Positions 1-5,826 of a stretch of DNA of 33,088 nucleotides are shown in pieces. Origin of the DNA: an archaeon (lineage in GTDB: Archaea; Iainarchaeota; Iainarchaeia; Iainarchaeales; GW2011-AR10); NCBI GenBank assembly GCA_030651515.1, contig JAUSEO010000022.1:1-33088 (forward strand). The letters are read 5' to 3'. Both the position numbers and the translations under genes were made by a program. The notes beneath the pieces are model-generated. The model did not search any database, was not told the origin of the DNA, and was given only the letters and a program-made list of their open reading frames with translations. The number at the start of each line of letters is the position of its first letter. Position 1 is the stretch's first letter.

Positions 1-34
1 TAAAACCTTGACTTTTCTTTTTGTCAAGGTTTTA
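1..34. terminator. 12-bp perfect inverted repeat at the window edge
   Basis: Bases 1-12 (TAAAACCTTGAC) are perfectly complementary to 23-34, with a 10-nt T-rich loop. It lies just beyond the stop of the minus-strand membrane protein gene (stop 40-42). On the plus strand it is followed by a T8 run at 45-52. It may end a plus-strand transcript entering from the left, the minus-strand transcript, or both. The terminator role is inference; the inverted repeat is seen directly. Confidence 0.5.
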
Positions 35-39
35 AAGCC

Positions 40-450
40 CTAATTCTTTTTTTTCCCGGGCATTCCTTTTTTGTCCGGAAAAACCTTTTCAACTTCCTCA
101 ATCGGAAGCACGAGATCCCCAGTCCGGTAAACCATCCAGCCCAAAAACAGGACGGCCAACCAGAACAAAACTGTTGCCATTGGCCCAAGGATAACACTCC
201 AGAACTGGCGAAGCGACAGCTCTTTCTGGTCAAGGCCAACATACACGCCTAAAGACTTTTCAGCTGTTTCCTGGCAAAAGGCCCTCGAAAAATCGGATGA
301 CGCAAGGCAACGGTTGACTTCCTTTAGGTTGTCCCAGGAATTAAACATCTGGGCTGACGATTGCACGAAAAAAAGCAGGGCAGAAAACAGTATAAAAGCG
401 CCAATCAGGCGCGGCATGTGGACTTCACGGCCGCCAAAGCGGAAAAACAT
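40..450 (-). CDS. small two-helix membrane protein, function unknown
   Basis: I do not recognise this family. With the start at 450 the protein is 136 aa. It has a hydrophobic segment near the N-terminus (LIGAFILFSALLFFVQ), a loop of about 50 residues holding two cysteines (NRC...AFC) that could pair if extracytoplasmic, a second hydrophobic segment (ATVLFWLAVLFLGWMVY) and a basic tail ending GKKKN. The frame stays open upstream to an ATG at 513, but that codon overlaps a TATA-like element (CTTTAAATAC, reverse strand of about 495-505), so translation more likely begins at the ATG at 450 or the one at 417. It is divergent from tRNA-Gly(GCC). It is probably a small surface or membrane-associated protein; nothing in the sequence indicates a reaction. 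Confidence 0.6.
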   Translation of the reverse strand: MFFRFGGREVHMPRLIGAFILFSALLFFVQSSAQMFNSWDNLKEVNRCLASSDFSRAFCQETAEKSLGVYVGLDQKELSLRQFWSVILGPMATVLFWLAVLFLGWMVYRTGDLVLPIEEVEKVFPDKKGMPGKKKN

Positions 451-494
451 GAGTTTTCTCAAAGCAAACAACCTCACAAGAGAAGTGGTTAAAC

Positions 495-505
495 AGTATT
501 TAAAG
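495..505. promoter_or_regulatory. TATA-like box shared by divergent membrane protein and tRNA-Gly
   Basis: The near-palindromic GTATTTAAAG can be read as a TATA box in both directions. Rightwards it lies about 45 nt before tRNA-Gly(GCC), leaving a short tRNA leader. Leftwards it lies about 45 nt before the ATG at 450. The sequence is observed; promoter function is inferred from archaeal TBP preferences. Confidence 0.45.
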
Positions 506-544
506 TTTTTCATGGAAAAAGAGACTTATTCAAAGGCTTTTTTT

Positions 545-615
545 GCGATCGTGGTCTAGTGGCATGATTCAACCTTGCCAAGGTTGTGGCCCGGGTCCGA
601 TTCCCGGCGGTCGCA
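545..615 (+). tRNA. tRNA-Gly(GCC)
   Basis: A 71-nt cloverleaf without intron. The acceptor GCGATCG (545-551) pairs with CGGTCGC (608-614) with one G-U, and the discriminator is A615. The D-loop has the conserved GG. The anticodon stem is CAACC/GGTTG around loop 575-581, with anticodon GCC at 577-579. The T-stem CCGGG/CCCGG encloses TCCGATT. CCA is not encoded. One oddity is that position 55 of the T-loop (base 597) is C instead of the nearly universal T, so there is no uridine for pseudouridine-55 formation. A conserved hairpin follows 3 nt downstream. Confidence 0.95.
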
Positions 616-763
616 TGAGAACCCTTGCGCGGGTTCACGGCGCGTATATGGCGCCATCTTGCGATGGCACGGTAAGACACAATTGCACATATCGTAGTGG
701 GGCTTTGTTACCGGCCTTTCACAGGAAGGCCACATAGGCTGTGTGAACGGACGCAACCGTTCT
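616..763 (+). ncRNA. structured spacer between two tRNA genes, possible small RNA
   Basis: This 148-nt spacer has no credible ORF but is full of potential hairpins. They are 619-636 (GAACCC, loop TTGCGC, GGGTTC); a GGCGC/GCGCC stem near 639-655; a GCCATC/GATGGC stem with loop TTGC at about 653-668; and an 8-bp hairpin GGCCTTTC/GGAAGGCC at about 713-731. The first hairpin recurs after the other tRNA-Gly. The last recurs, inverted, in the intron of that second tRNA-Gly. It may be a processed tRNA trailer or an independent small RNA; no box C/D or H/ACA assignment could be made. Confidence 0.4.
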
Positions 764-835
764 GGGCTTGTAGTCTAACGGCCAGGATGCATCGTTTACA
801 TCGATGAGAAGGAGGTTCGATTCCTCCCAGGCCCA
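764..835 (+). tRNA. tRNA-Val(TAC)
   Basis: A 72-nt cloverleaf without intron. The acceptor GGGCTTG (764-770) pairs with CAGGCCC (828-834), and the discriminator is A835. The anticodon stem is CATCG/CGATG with loop TTTACAT and anticodon TAC at 797-799. The T-arm GGAGG-TTCGATT-CCTCC is canonical. CCA is not encoded. It is probably co-transcribed with the upstream tRNA-Gly(GCC), since no strong TATA box is seen between them. Confidence 0.96.
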
Positions 836-879
836 CTTCCAAAAAACAAATAAAACAGATTGAAGCAAGTTATTGTTGC

Positions 880-2589
880 ATGAAAAAAACTATTCTCGTC
901 CTAATCCTGGTTTTGGCTGCAAACGTGCATGCACTCGAGTTTTTGCCAAACACGGTGCAGGAAATGGACGCCACAATCACGCTTGAGGCAACCGGAACGC
1001 TCAGCGGGGCCCTGACAGACAGGGATTCAATGGAAGTGCATTTCCTCACTTTTCACGAAAATGACAAGCAACAGGTGCTTGAAATAAGCGAAGAACTCGA
1101 AATTGGCGGGAAAAAATTTTCCCCGACTTATGAATTTGAAGGCGAAAACAGGTACGCGGTTTTCACGGTTGACAACCTCGCCGAATATGCGGATACGCCG
1201 ACATTTACTATCACCGTCATTGCTCGCCTGAAAAAAAGCGCGCAAATCGGGCTTGAAGAAAAACAAGCACAGGAAAATGGCGAAGAATTCCTCAAAGAAA
1301 CGAAATTCATTGAAGTGAACGACCCTGAACTAAAGAGCAAGGCAAGACTTGAATTCACTTCCGAAGACGACATTGAAACACTGCGCGAAATATCAAAGTG
1401 GGTGAAAACAAACATTACATACGATTTTGAAAACTATTACAAGGCAGTTTTTTCCGCAAAACAAACCTACAACTCAAGGGCAGGAGTGTGCGACGAGTTT
1501 GCAAACCTTTCAGCAGCCTTTGCAAGAATAAAAGGGATACCGACAAAGTATGTCACAGGAATCAGCTTTGATGGCGACCTTTTTGCAAACCACGGGTGGA
1601 ACGAAGTCCTGCTAAAAGGCTTTGGATGGGTTGGGCTTGACTCGACTTTTGGAGAAGCAGGGTTTGTTGACGCCGCGCACTTTGAACTTGCAAAAACCGC
1701 TGACGCAAGCCAGTCAGTAAACTTCAAGGTAACCACAAAGACCGCAAACACTGTAAACGTTACAACTTCCCTGGCTCTGCCAAAAGTAGAAATAAACGAA
1801 GTGAAGTTCTTCCAGGGAGTGACAAGTGCTTCACTCGAAGCCCAAAAGAAGGTTTACTCTGGCCAGGAATTCACTGTAAAGGCCATCGTGAAAAACCTCC
1901 TGGAAAAAAAAGCTGTCATCCCGGTTGAAATTGCCCTGCACCCTGACTTTTCAATCCAGGACAGGGAGAGGCTGGAAATTTTCGAGCCGCTTGAAGAAAA
2001 AGAAATAAGCTGGATTGTCAGGGCACCGGTGCACTTGGACAAAAAAACCTTTCTCCGCTACGGGCTGTTTTTCCTCGCACCCGACCAGAATGTTTCAAAA
2101 AGCATCGAAGTTCACTTTGCAGAAGAAACACCACAAGAAGAAGCAAAAATAGTTTTTTTTGACATCAGCCCCCGTGTTACAGGCAACACCCTGTTTGTAG
2201 ATGTCAGGATAACAAATGCGTCCACATCAACCGGCACTGCAAAAATAACCGCGTTTAGGGAATCACAAATAGTTGCAGAAAAAGAAGTCCGAATGGAAGG
2301 ATTGTCTGAAAAAACTGAAACAGTGAGTGTGGAAAATTTTTCTTTTGGGGAAATAGAGCTTTTGCTTGAGTCTGGTGCAGAGGCAAAAACCGTCAGGATA
2401 AACGTTCCACAGGAACAGGAAAATCCAATCGAAGTGACTGAAGAACCACAAAAGCCCCCTGAAGAAAAAAACAATTTTTTAACTGACGAGAAAAGCGGCT
2501 GGCTTGCAGCAATAGTGCTTGGGGCAGTGATAACAATGATAATCCTGCTTGCACTTGTGCAGGTTTCACGTGCTTTTCTTAAGAAGTGA
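880..2589 (+). CDS. secreted, membrane-anchored transglutaminase-like protein
   Basis: A 569-aa protein with an N-terminal signal peptide (MKKTILVLILVLAANVHA), a beta-rich N-terminal region, and a transglutaminase-like cysteine-protease-fold domain at about 160-265. Its Cys-His-Asp triad is visible as C204 (GVCDEFA), H238 (NHGWNEV) and D254 (GLDSTF). Two beta-sandwich-like regions follow (about 300-410 and 425-505, CARDB/Ig-like in appearance), then a Pro/Glu-rich spacer and one C-terminal transmembrane helix (AAIVLGAVITMIILLALV) with a short basic tail. It should be displayed outside the cell and tethered at its C-terminus. Family members are peptidases or crosslinking enzymes; the substrate is unknown. 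Its 3' end overlaps the convergent thymidylate kinase gene by 24 bp. Confidence 0.88.
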   Translation: MKKTILVLILVLAANVHALEFLPNTVQEMDATITLEATGTLSGALTDRDSMEVHFLTFHENDKQQVLEISEELEIGGKKFSPTYEFEGENRYAVFTVDNLAEYADTPTFTITVIARLKKSAQIGLEEKQAQENGEEFLKETKFIEVNDPELKSKARLEFTSEDDIETLREISKWVKTNITYDFENYYKAVFSAKQTYNSRAGVCDEFANLSAAFARIKGIPTKYVTGISFDGDLFANHGWNEVLLKGFGWVGLDSTFGEAGFVDAAHFELAKTADASQSVNFKVTTKTANTVNVTTSLALPKVEINEVKFFQGVTSASLEAQKKVYSGQEFTVKAIVKNLLEKKAVIPVEIALHPDFSIQDRERLEIFEPLEEKEISWIVRAPVHLDKKTFLRYGLFFLAPDQNVSKSIEVHFAEETPQEEAKIVFFDISPRVTGNTLFVDVRITNASTSTGTAKITAFRESQIVAEKEVRMEGLSEKTETVSVENFSFGEIELLLESGAEAKTVRINVPQEQENPIEVTEEPQKPPEEKNNFLTDEKSGWLAAIVLGAVITMIILLALVQVSRAFLKK

Positions 2590-3183
2590 AAAAACCTTTT
2601 GAGCCACTTCTTTGAGGGGCTTTGAAGCATCAACCACGATTATTTTTTCACCCGGGAAAAACTTTTCCATGGAAAGGAATTTTTCCCTTGCCTTTTTTAG
2701 GAAAAACTTTTTTTCAAACAACTCGAGTTTGCCGCGCTTGGAGGAAGAAATTCTTTTCAGCGCAGTGCCCTCGTTTATGTCAAGGACAAAAACCGCGTCA
2801 GGCTTTAGCATGCCTGCATGCATTTTGGCGATTTTTTTTGCATTGATTCCCTGCAGGGACTGGTAAACGAGGGTCGAGTACTTGTACCTGTCGCAAAGCA
2901 CTATTTTTCCTTCAAAAAGCGCTGGAAGGACGACTGACTTTAAGTGGTGTTTTCTGTCAAGGGCATAGAGTTCCAAAAATTCCGCGGCATTGGATTTAAT
3001 GCTTTTTTTAGAGGACAGCAAGTGCCTTATTCTATGGCCAAAAGCGCTGTCAGTGGGTTCAGCCGTGACCACTATTTTTGAAGCAGGAACTCGTGCTTTT
3101 ACAAGCAGTTTTTTGACTTCCTGGATGACACTGGTTTTGCCAGCGCCATCAAGCCCCTCTACAACAAAAAAAGCCCCAACCAT
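2566..3183 (-). CDS. tmk: thymidylate kinase (dTMP kinase)
   Basis: It phosphorylates dTMP to dTDP in dTTP synthesis. The start at 3183 gives 205 aa, the usual family length. The P-loop GLDGAGKT lies near the N-terminus. The DRYKYSTLVYQ segment matches the family's DR(Y/F) motif with substrate-binding Arg and Tyr. A LID-like basic segment (ISSSKRGKLELFEKKFF) and the strand VDASKPL follow. The frame is open to 3234, but a TATA-like AAATTTAAA at 3214-3226 lies about 31 nt upstream of the ATG at 3183, so that ATG is preferred and the transcript is probably leaderless. It is convergent with the transglutaminase-like gene and divergent from tRNA-Gly(TCC). Confidence 0.92.
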   Translation of the reverse strand: MVGAFFVVEGLDGAGKTSVIQEVKKLLVKARVPASKIVVTAEPTDSAFGHRIRHLLSSKKSIKSNAAEFLELYALDRKHHLKSVVLPALFEGKIVLCDRYKYSTLVYQSLQGINAKKIAKMHAGMLKPDAVFVLDINEGTALKRISSSKRGKLELFEKKFFLKKAREKFLSMEKFFPGEKIIVVDASKPLKEVAQKVFSLLKKST

Positions 3184-3213
3184 GAAAAAAGCACTGTTCA
3201 ATTCTGCGTCAAC

Positions 3214-3226
3214 AAATTTAAAAAAA
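3214..3226. promoter_or_regulatory. shared TATA-like box for tmk and tRNA-Gly(TCC)
   Basis: AAATTTAAAAAAA reads as a TATA box in both directions. It is about 25-30 nt before the first base of tRNA-Gly(TCC) at 3249 and about 31 nt before the tmk ATG at 3183. Spacing fits archaeal initiation in both directions, so one element may serve two divergent transcripts. Confidence 0.5.
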
Positions 3227-3248
3227 CCCCCCAATAAAACTCTTTAAT

Positions 3249-3428
3249 GCAGTCGTAGCGTAGCGGTAGCGTTCAAGCCTTCCAAGGAACTAAATTTGCC
3301 AACCCACAGCGCAGTTTGTGGCCTTTCTGTGAAAGGCCGGTTAATACAAATTTCGCTTTAATGCTGTGCCATTGGTTAAGCTAGGTTGAAGAAAGCTTGA
3401 GGCCCGGGTTCGATTCCCGGCGGCTGCA
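3249..3428 (+). tRNA. tRNA-Gly(TCC) with a 109-nt bulge-helix-bulge intron
   Basis: Exon 1 is 3249-3284 and exon 2 is 3394-3428, together 71 nt. The acceptor GCAGTCG pairs with CGGCTGC, the anticodon TCC is 3281-3283, the anticodon stem is CAAGC/GCTTG, the T-arm CCGGG-TTCGATT-CCCGG is canonical, and the discriminator is A3428. The intron 3285-3393 sits at the canonical 37/38 position. Central helix CTTC (3279-3282) with GAAG (3388-3391) separates the two 3-nt bulges CA|A and AA|A. The intron is itself structured: an 8-bp GGCCTTTC/GAAAGGCC hairpin, AAATTTG/CAAATTT pairing and CACAGC/GCTGTG pairing. It should be removed by the archaeal tRNA splicing endonuclease. Confidence 0.93.
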
Positions 3429-3530
3429 TTGAGCCCTTGCGCGGGCTCGCGGCGCAGCATATGTACCGTTTTCCCTTTCCAGGGCAAGCAACGGCACAGC
3501 AATACAAAGACCCGAAGTGGGTGAAAGCAG
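3429..3530 (+). ncRNA. structured tRNA-Gly(TCC) trailer resembling the one after tRNA-Gly(GCC)
   Basis: Two bases after the tRNA, GAGCCC (3431-3436), loop TTGCGC and GGGCTC (3443-3448) form a perfect hairpin. It is followed by GCGGCGC and an ATATG motif, as in the trailer at 616-650. A second stem, CCGTT/AACGG at about 3466-3495, follows. No ORF is credible here. It is either a conserved trailer with a processing or termination role, or part of a small RNA co-transcribed with glycine tRNAs. Confidence 0.4.
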
Positions 3531-3535
3531 GATTC

Positions 3536-3546
3536 TTATATATTTT
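3536..3546 (+). promoter_or_regulatory. TATA box of the toxin-antitoxin operon
   Basis: TTATATATTTT is centred about 32 nt upstream of the antitoxin ATG at 3573. That predicts a leaderless or nearly leaderless mRNA and argues against the in-frame TTG (3555) and GTG (3564) as starts. Confidence 0.55.
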
Positions 3547-3572
3547 GTTATATTTTGTCTATAGTGAGTTAT

Positions 3573-3794
3573 ATGTCTGAAGTTACTACTATTCAGGTTG
3601 AAAAGAAAATCTTGGATGAAATGAAAAAAGCAAAGCGATACCCAAGGCAAACATATTCGGAACTTATAGAACAACTCCTGAAAAAAGACAAGGAACACAA
3701 AAACCAGTATGACGAATATTTGCACAAAATACAGCAGGAAAAAATGACTGAACTTTGGGACAACAATGAATATGAAGAGTGGGAAGATGCTTGA
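3573..3794 (+). CDS. ribbon-helix-helix-type antitoxin of a MazEF-like module
   Basis: A 73-aa acidic protein. The N-terminal part (TTIQVEKKILDEMKKA, then TYSELIEQLL) has the beta strand plus two-helix pattern of ribbon-helix-helix DNA-binding antitoxins. The charged C-terminal segment ending NNEYEEWEDA is typical of the toxin-binding tail. The downstream MazF/PemK-like gene starts inside its last codons (8-nt overlap), the standard arrangement for translational coupling. It should neutralise the toxin and repress the shared promoter. The start is chosen by the TATA box 32 nt upstream. Assignment to the RHH fold comes from pattern, not from alignment. Confidence 0.8.
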   Translation: MSEVTTIQVEKKILDEMKKAKRYPRQTYSELIEQLLKKDKEHKNQYDEYLHKIQQEKMTELWDNNEYEEWEDA

Positions 3795-4110
3795 ACCGGG
3801 ACAGGTTGTTTTAGCACAGGTTCAGTTTGCAGATTCCTTCCAAGCCAAAAAAAGGCCTGCGGTTGTTTTGTTTGAAGAGTTTACAAATGTTGTTGTTGCC
3901 GGAATAACAAGCAATACGAAAATGAAAGGAATTTCACTGCCAAAAAAAGAAGGCGCAATAAAAGACAGCGTTATCAAAACCAATTACATTTTTACAATCA
4001 CGGAAAAAGCAATAGCAAAAAAATTGTTCAAGTTAAGCAATGAAAAGAAAAATGAATTATACGAAAACTTGGACAAAAAACTTGGAAAACTTAAAATGCC
4101 GAAAAGATAA
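3787..4110 (+). CDS. MazF/PemK-like toxin, probable endoribonuclease
   Basis: A 107-aa protein beginning MLEPGQVVLAQVQFADSF and followed by AKKRPAVVL. This is the characteristic start of MazF/PemK toxins, a beta-barrel with G-x-V-x-x-A and the K-R-P-A-V-V-L strand. Family members cleave mRNA at short sequence motifs. The ITSNTKMKGISL strand and the helix LFKLSNEKKNELYENLDKKL complete the fold. ATG 3787 is chosen because it overlaps the antitoxin stop (ATGCTTGA); an ATG at 3766 is in frame but lies deep in the antitoxin. Activity is inferred from family membership. Confidence 0.85.
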   Translation: MLEPGQVVLAQVQFADSFQAKKRPAVVLFEEFTNVVVAGITSNTKMKGISLPKKEGAIKDSVIKTNYIFTITEKAIAKKLFKLSNEKKNELYENLDKKLGKLKMPKR

Positions 4111-4190
4111 GAAACAATTGAATGCCTCAAACAAAGACCTGCTTCTTGGTTTAGCAACATACTTGGGCAAATTTTAACAACCCCAAATCT

Positions 4191-4221
4191 CTTATAAGAA
4201 AATTCAAGCTACTATTTAAGC
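4191..4221 (+). promoter_or_regulatory. TATA-like boxes upstream of the Nudix-rnp4 pair
   Basis: CTTATAAGA at 4191-4199 and CTATTTAAGC at 4212-4221 both resemble archaeal TATA boxes. The second is about 32 nt before the GTG at 4253, which would give a leaderless mRNA. The rest of 4111-4252 holds nothing else recognisable. Confidence 0.4.
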
Positions 4222-4252
4222 TAAACCGCCAAAAATCTAGATGTGAATTACA

Positions 4253-4747
4253 GTGCCTGAAGGAAAATTTGTTGAAATCGTTGACCAGAATGACCGCGTG
4301 ATTGGAAGGATTGAAAGGGACAGGGTGCATGACAAGCCGGTGCTTCATCGCTCGGTGCACGTGTGGGTGTTTAATTCGCGCAAAGAAATTTTTCTGCAAA
4401 AAAGGCCAAAAACAATGAAACAATACCCGGCACTTTGGGATTCAAGTGTTGGCGAGCACACAGAAATCGGAGAGACATACGAGGAAACCGCACAACGGGG
4501 CTTGAAGGAAGAGCTTGGAATCAAAGTAACCAAGTTGGAATATGTCGGGAAAAAAGCGATCCTTGACGGCACATGCTTTGAGTTCATAACGCTTTTCAGA
4601 ACGGTTTTTGATGGAGGGATAATGCCGGACAAACGCGAGCTTGAAGATGGAAAGTTTTTTTCACCCAAAAAAGCGGCTTGGTTAATTAAAAAAGGAAAAA
4701 CAACGCCCTTTTTTGTGGAACTGTTCAGGGGGTATATGCATGAATAA
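4253..4747 (+). CDS. Nudix hydrolase, isopentenyl-diphosphate-isomerase-like subgroup
   Basis: A 164-aa single-domain Nudix protein with a GTG start. The Nudix box lies at about 63-87 (GEHTEIGETYEETAQRGLKE and following), with Glu, Arg, Glu-Glu and Gly at expected places but Gly instead of Glu directly after the Arg of the REUxEE core. The strands LHRSVHVWVFNS and IFLQKRP and the WDSSVGEH motif resemble IDI-like/YfcD-type Nudix proteins. The active-site cysteine of type 1 IDI is replaced by Ser, so real isomerase activity is doubtful. It probably hydrolyses a nucleoside-diphosphate-linked substrate, which the sequence does not identify. It overlaps rnp4 by 8 nt, so the two are translationally coupled. 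Confidence 0.85.
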   Translation: MPEGKFVEIVDQNDRVIGRIERDRVHDKPVLHRSVHVWVFNSRKEIFLQKRPKTMKQYPALWDSSVGEHTEIGETYEETAQRGLKEELGIKVTKLEYVGKKAILDGTCFEFITLFRTVFDGGIMPDKRELEDGKFFSPKKAAWLIKKGKTTPFFVELFRGYMHE

Positions 4748-5039
4748 GAAAATCCAGGCACTTGCACTTGAAAGGATTTACCGGCTTTTTGAACTGGCGG
4801 AGCTGAATTTGAAAACCCACCCCGCGCGGAGCAAGAGATACATACAAATGGCAAGGAAAATCGGGACACGCACAAACACGCGAATCCCGGACGAGTTAAA
4901 GCCCTGCTACTGCAAGAAATGCAACGCGTTTCTGAAGAAAGGCGTGAACGCGGAACACGAAAAAGAAGGCACGATTTTGATCGTGAAATGCCTTGAGTGT
5001 GGGGCGGAAAAAAAGACTGGAAGGAAAAACAAGGCTTGA
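4740..5039 (+). CDS. rnp4: ribonuclease P protein component 4 (Rpp21/Rpr2 family)
   Basis: A 99-aa protein that assists RNase P RNA in 5' maturation of tRNA. It starts with a helical region (ALERIYRLFELAELNLKTHP) and the highly conserved RSKRYIQMARKIGTRTNTRI, followed by a zinc ribbon with cysteine pairs CYCKKC and CLEC. Length and order match archaeal Rnp4. The ATG at 4740 is preferred over the upstream in-frame codon at 4713, because it begins right at the family's conserved start and overlaps the Nudix stop (ATGAATAA). Confidence 0.93.
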   Translation: MNKKIQALALERIYRLFELAELNLKTHPARSKRYIQMARKIGTRTNTRIPDELKPCYCKKCNAFLKKGVNAEHEKEGTILIVKCLECGAEKKTGRKNKA

Positions 5040-5046
5040 ACAAACC

Positions 5047-5054
5047 TTTAAAAA
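5047..5054 (+). promoter_or_regulatory. promoter and leader of the rps19e-ftsY operon
   Basis: TTTAAAAA at 5047-5054 fits a TATA box, placing transcription start near 5075 and leaving a leader of about 70 nt before the ATG at 5149. A strong Shine-Dalgarno AAAGGAG (5134-5140) is 8 nt from that ATG. Leaders of this size are unusual here, where many genes look leaderless, and could hold ribosomal-protein autoregulation. Confidence 0.5.
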
Positions 5055-5148
5055 CCCTTTTTGGGGAGAAATTTGTCTGAAGCTGTTTTTTAGCTCGCAA
5101 ACCAGTAATGGTGCGCTTGAGCAAAGTGCTTCGAAAGGAGTTGTTTAA

Positions 5149-5826
5149 ATGGGGATTTTTGATGTTCCGGCCTCTGAACTCATAAAAGAGGCCGCGGGAA
5201 ACTTAAAGCAAAAAATCCAGAAACCCGGGTGGATAGAATTTGCAAAAACAGGGGAAAGCCGAGAAAGGGCCCCACAGGACAGGGATTTCTGGTTTGTAAG
5301 AAACGCATCCATACTTTACAGGGTTTACAAGGAAGGCCCCTTGGGGACAGGCAGCCTTAGAACTTATTATGGTGGAAGAAAAAACCGCGGAGTGCGGCCA
5401 GAACACCACCGCAAAGGAAGTGGGAAAATAATCCGGCTTTGCCTCCAGACGCTTGAAAAAGAAGGCTTCATCAAGAAAACAAAAAAAGGGAGGGCTGTCA
5501 CGCCTTTTGGGGAAAAATTCCTTTTGGCTGTTTCAAGAACTGTTGAAAAAAGGCTTGACGAACAGTCAAAGCAAAAAAAAGAACTGCAGGCAGAAATGAT
5601 TGCAAAAGCAAAACAGGCAGCGGCAGAAAAAACACAAGCACAGGCACAGCCAAAACACGAAAAAGCACACGAGGGCCACAAACAGGACAAACCTGCATCG
5701 CAACACGCACAGGAAAAGCCCGCGCACGGAGAAGAAAAAACCCAGCAAGCCCCAAAGCAGGAAAAAGCCCCTGAACCAGGACACGAAAAGGCTGAAAAAA
5801 AGGAGAGAACGGTTGAAAAGAAATGA
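5149..5826 (+). CDS. rps19e: 30S ribosomal protein eS19 with long charged tail
   Basis: Component of the small-subunit head. Residues 1 to about 145 match S19e: FDVPASELIKEAAGNLK, PGWIEFAKTG, the DFWFVRNASILYRVY block, TYYGGRKNRGVRPEH, and the winged-helix end KIIRLCLQTLEKEGFI. The tail from about 145 to 225 is low-complexity Ala/Glu/His/Lys/Gln/Pro and is not part of the usual archaeal protein of about 150 aa. It may be disordered and solvent exposed. It is the first gene of an eight-gene operon, and its stop overlaps the pdcd5 start by 4 nt. Confidence 0.93.
   Translation: MGIFDVPASELIKEAAGNLKQKIQKPGWIEFAKTGESRERAPQDRDFWFVRNASILYRVYKEGPLGTGSLRTYYGGRKNRGVRPEHHRKGSGKIIRLCLQTLEKEGFIKKTKKGRAVTPFGEKFLLAVSRTVEKRLDEQSKQKKELQAEMIAKAKQAAAEKTQAQAQPKHEKAHEGHKQDKPASQHAQEKPAHGEEKTQQAPKQEKAPEPGHEKAEKKERTVEKK

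Noticed and set aside
314-559. 81-codon plus frame before tRNA-Gly(GCC)
   Set aside because: It is antisense to the small membrane protein gene, runs into the tRNA, and has no motif or ribosome-binding site.
616-763. Box C/D or H/ACA small RNA in the tRNA spacer
   Set aside because: No convincing C (RUGAUGA), D (CUGA) or kink-turn plus ACA arrangement could be placed, although the region is structured.
3429-3530. A second, degenerate tRNA after tRNA-Gly(TCC)
   Set aside because: The GGGCTC/GGGTTC segments look like a T-arm at first glance, but no acceptor or anticodon stem can be formed.
4253-4747. Type 1 isopentenyl diphosphate isomerase
   Set aside because: The overall pattern is similar, but the active-site cysteine is Ser and the length fits general IDI-like Nudix hydrolases.
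4345-5124. 259-codon minus frame over the Nudix and rnp4 genes
   Set aside because: It lies opposite two genes with clear family motifs and shows no domain of its own.
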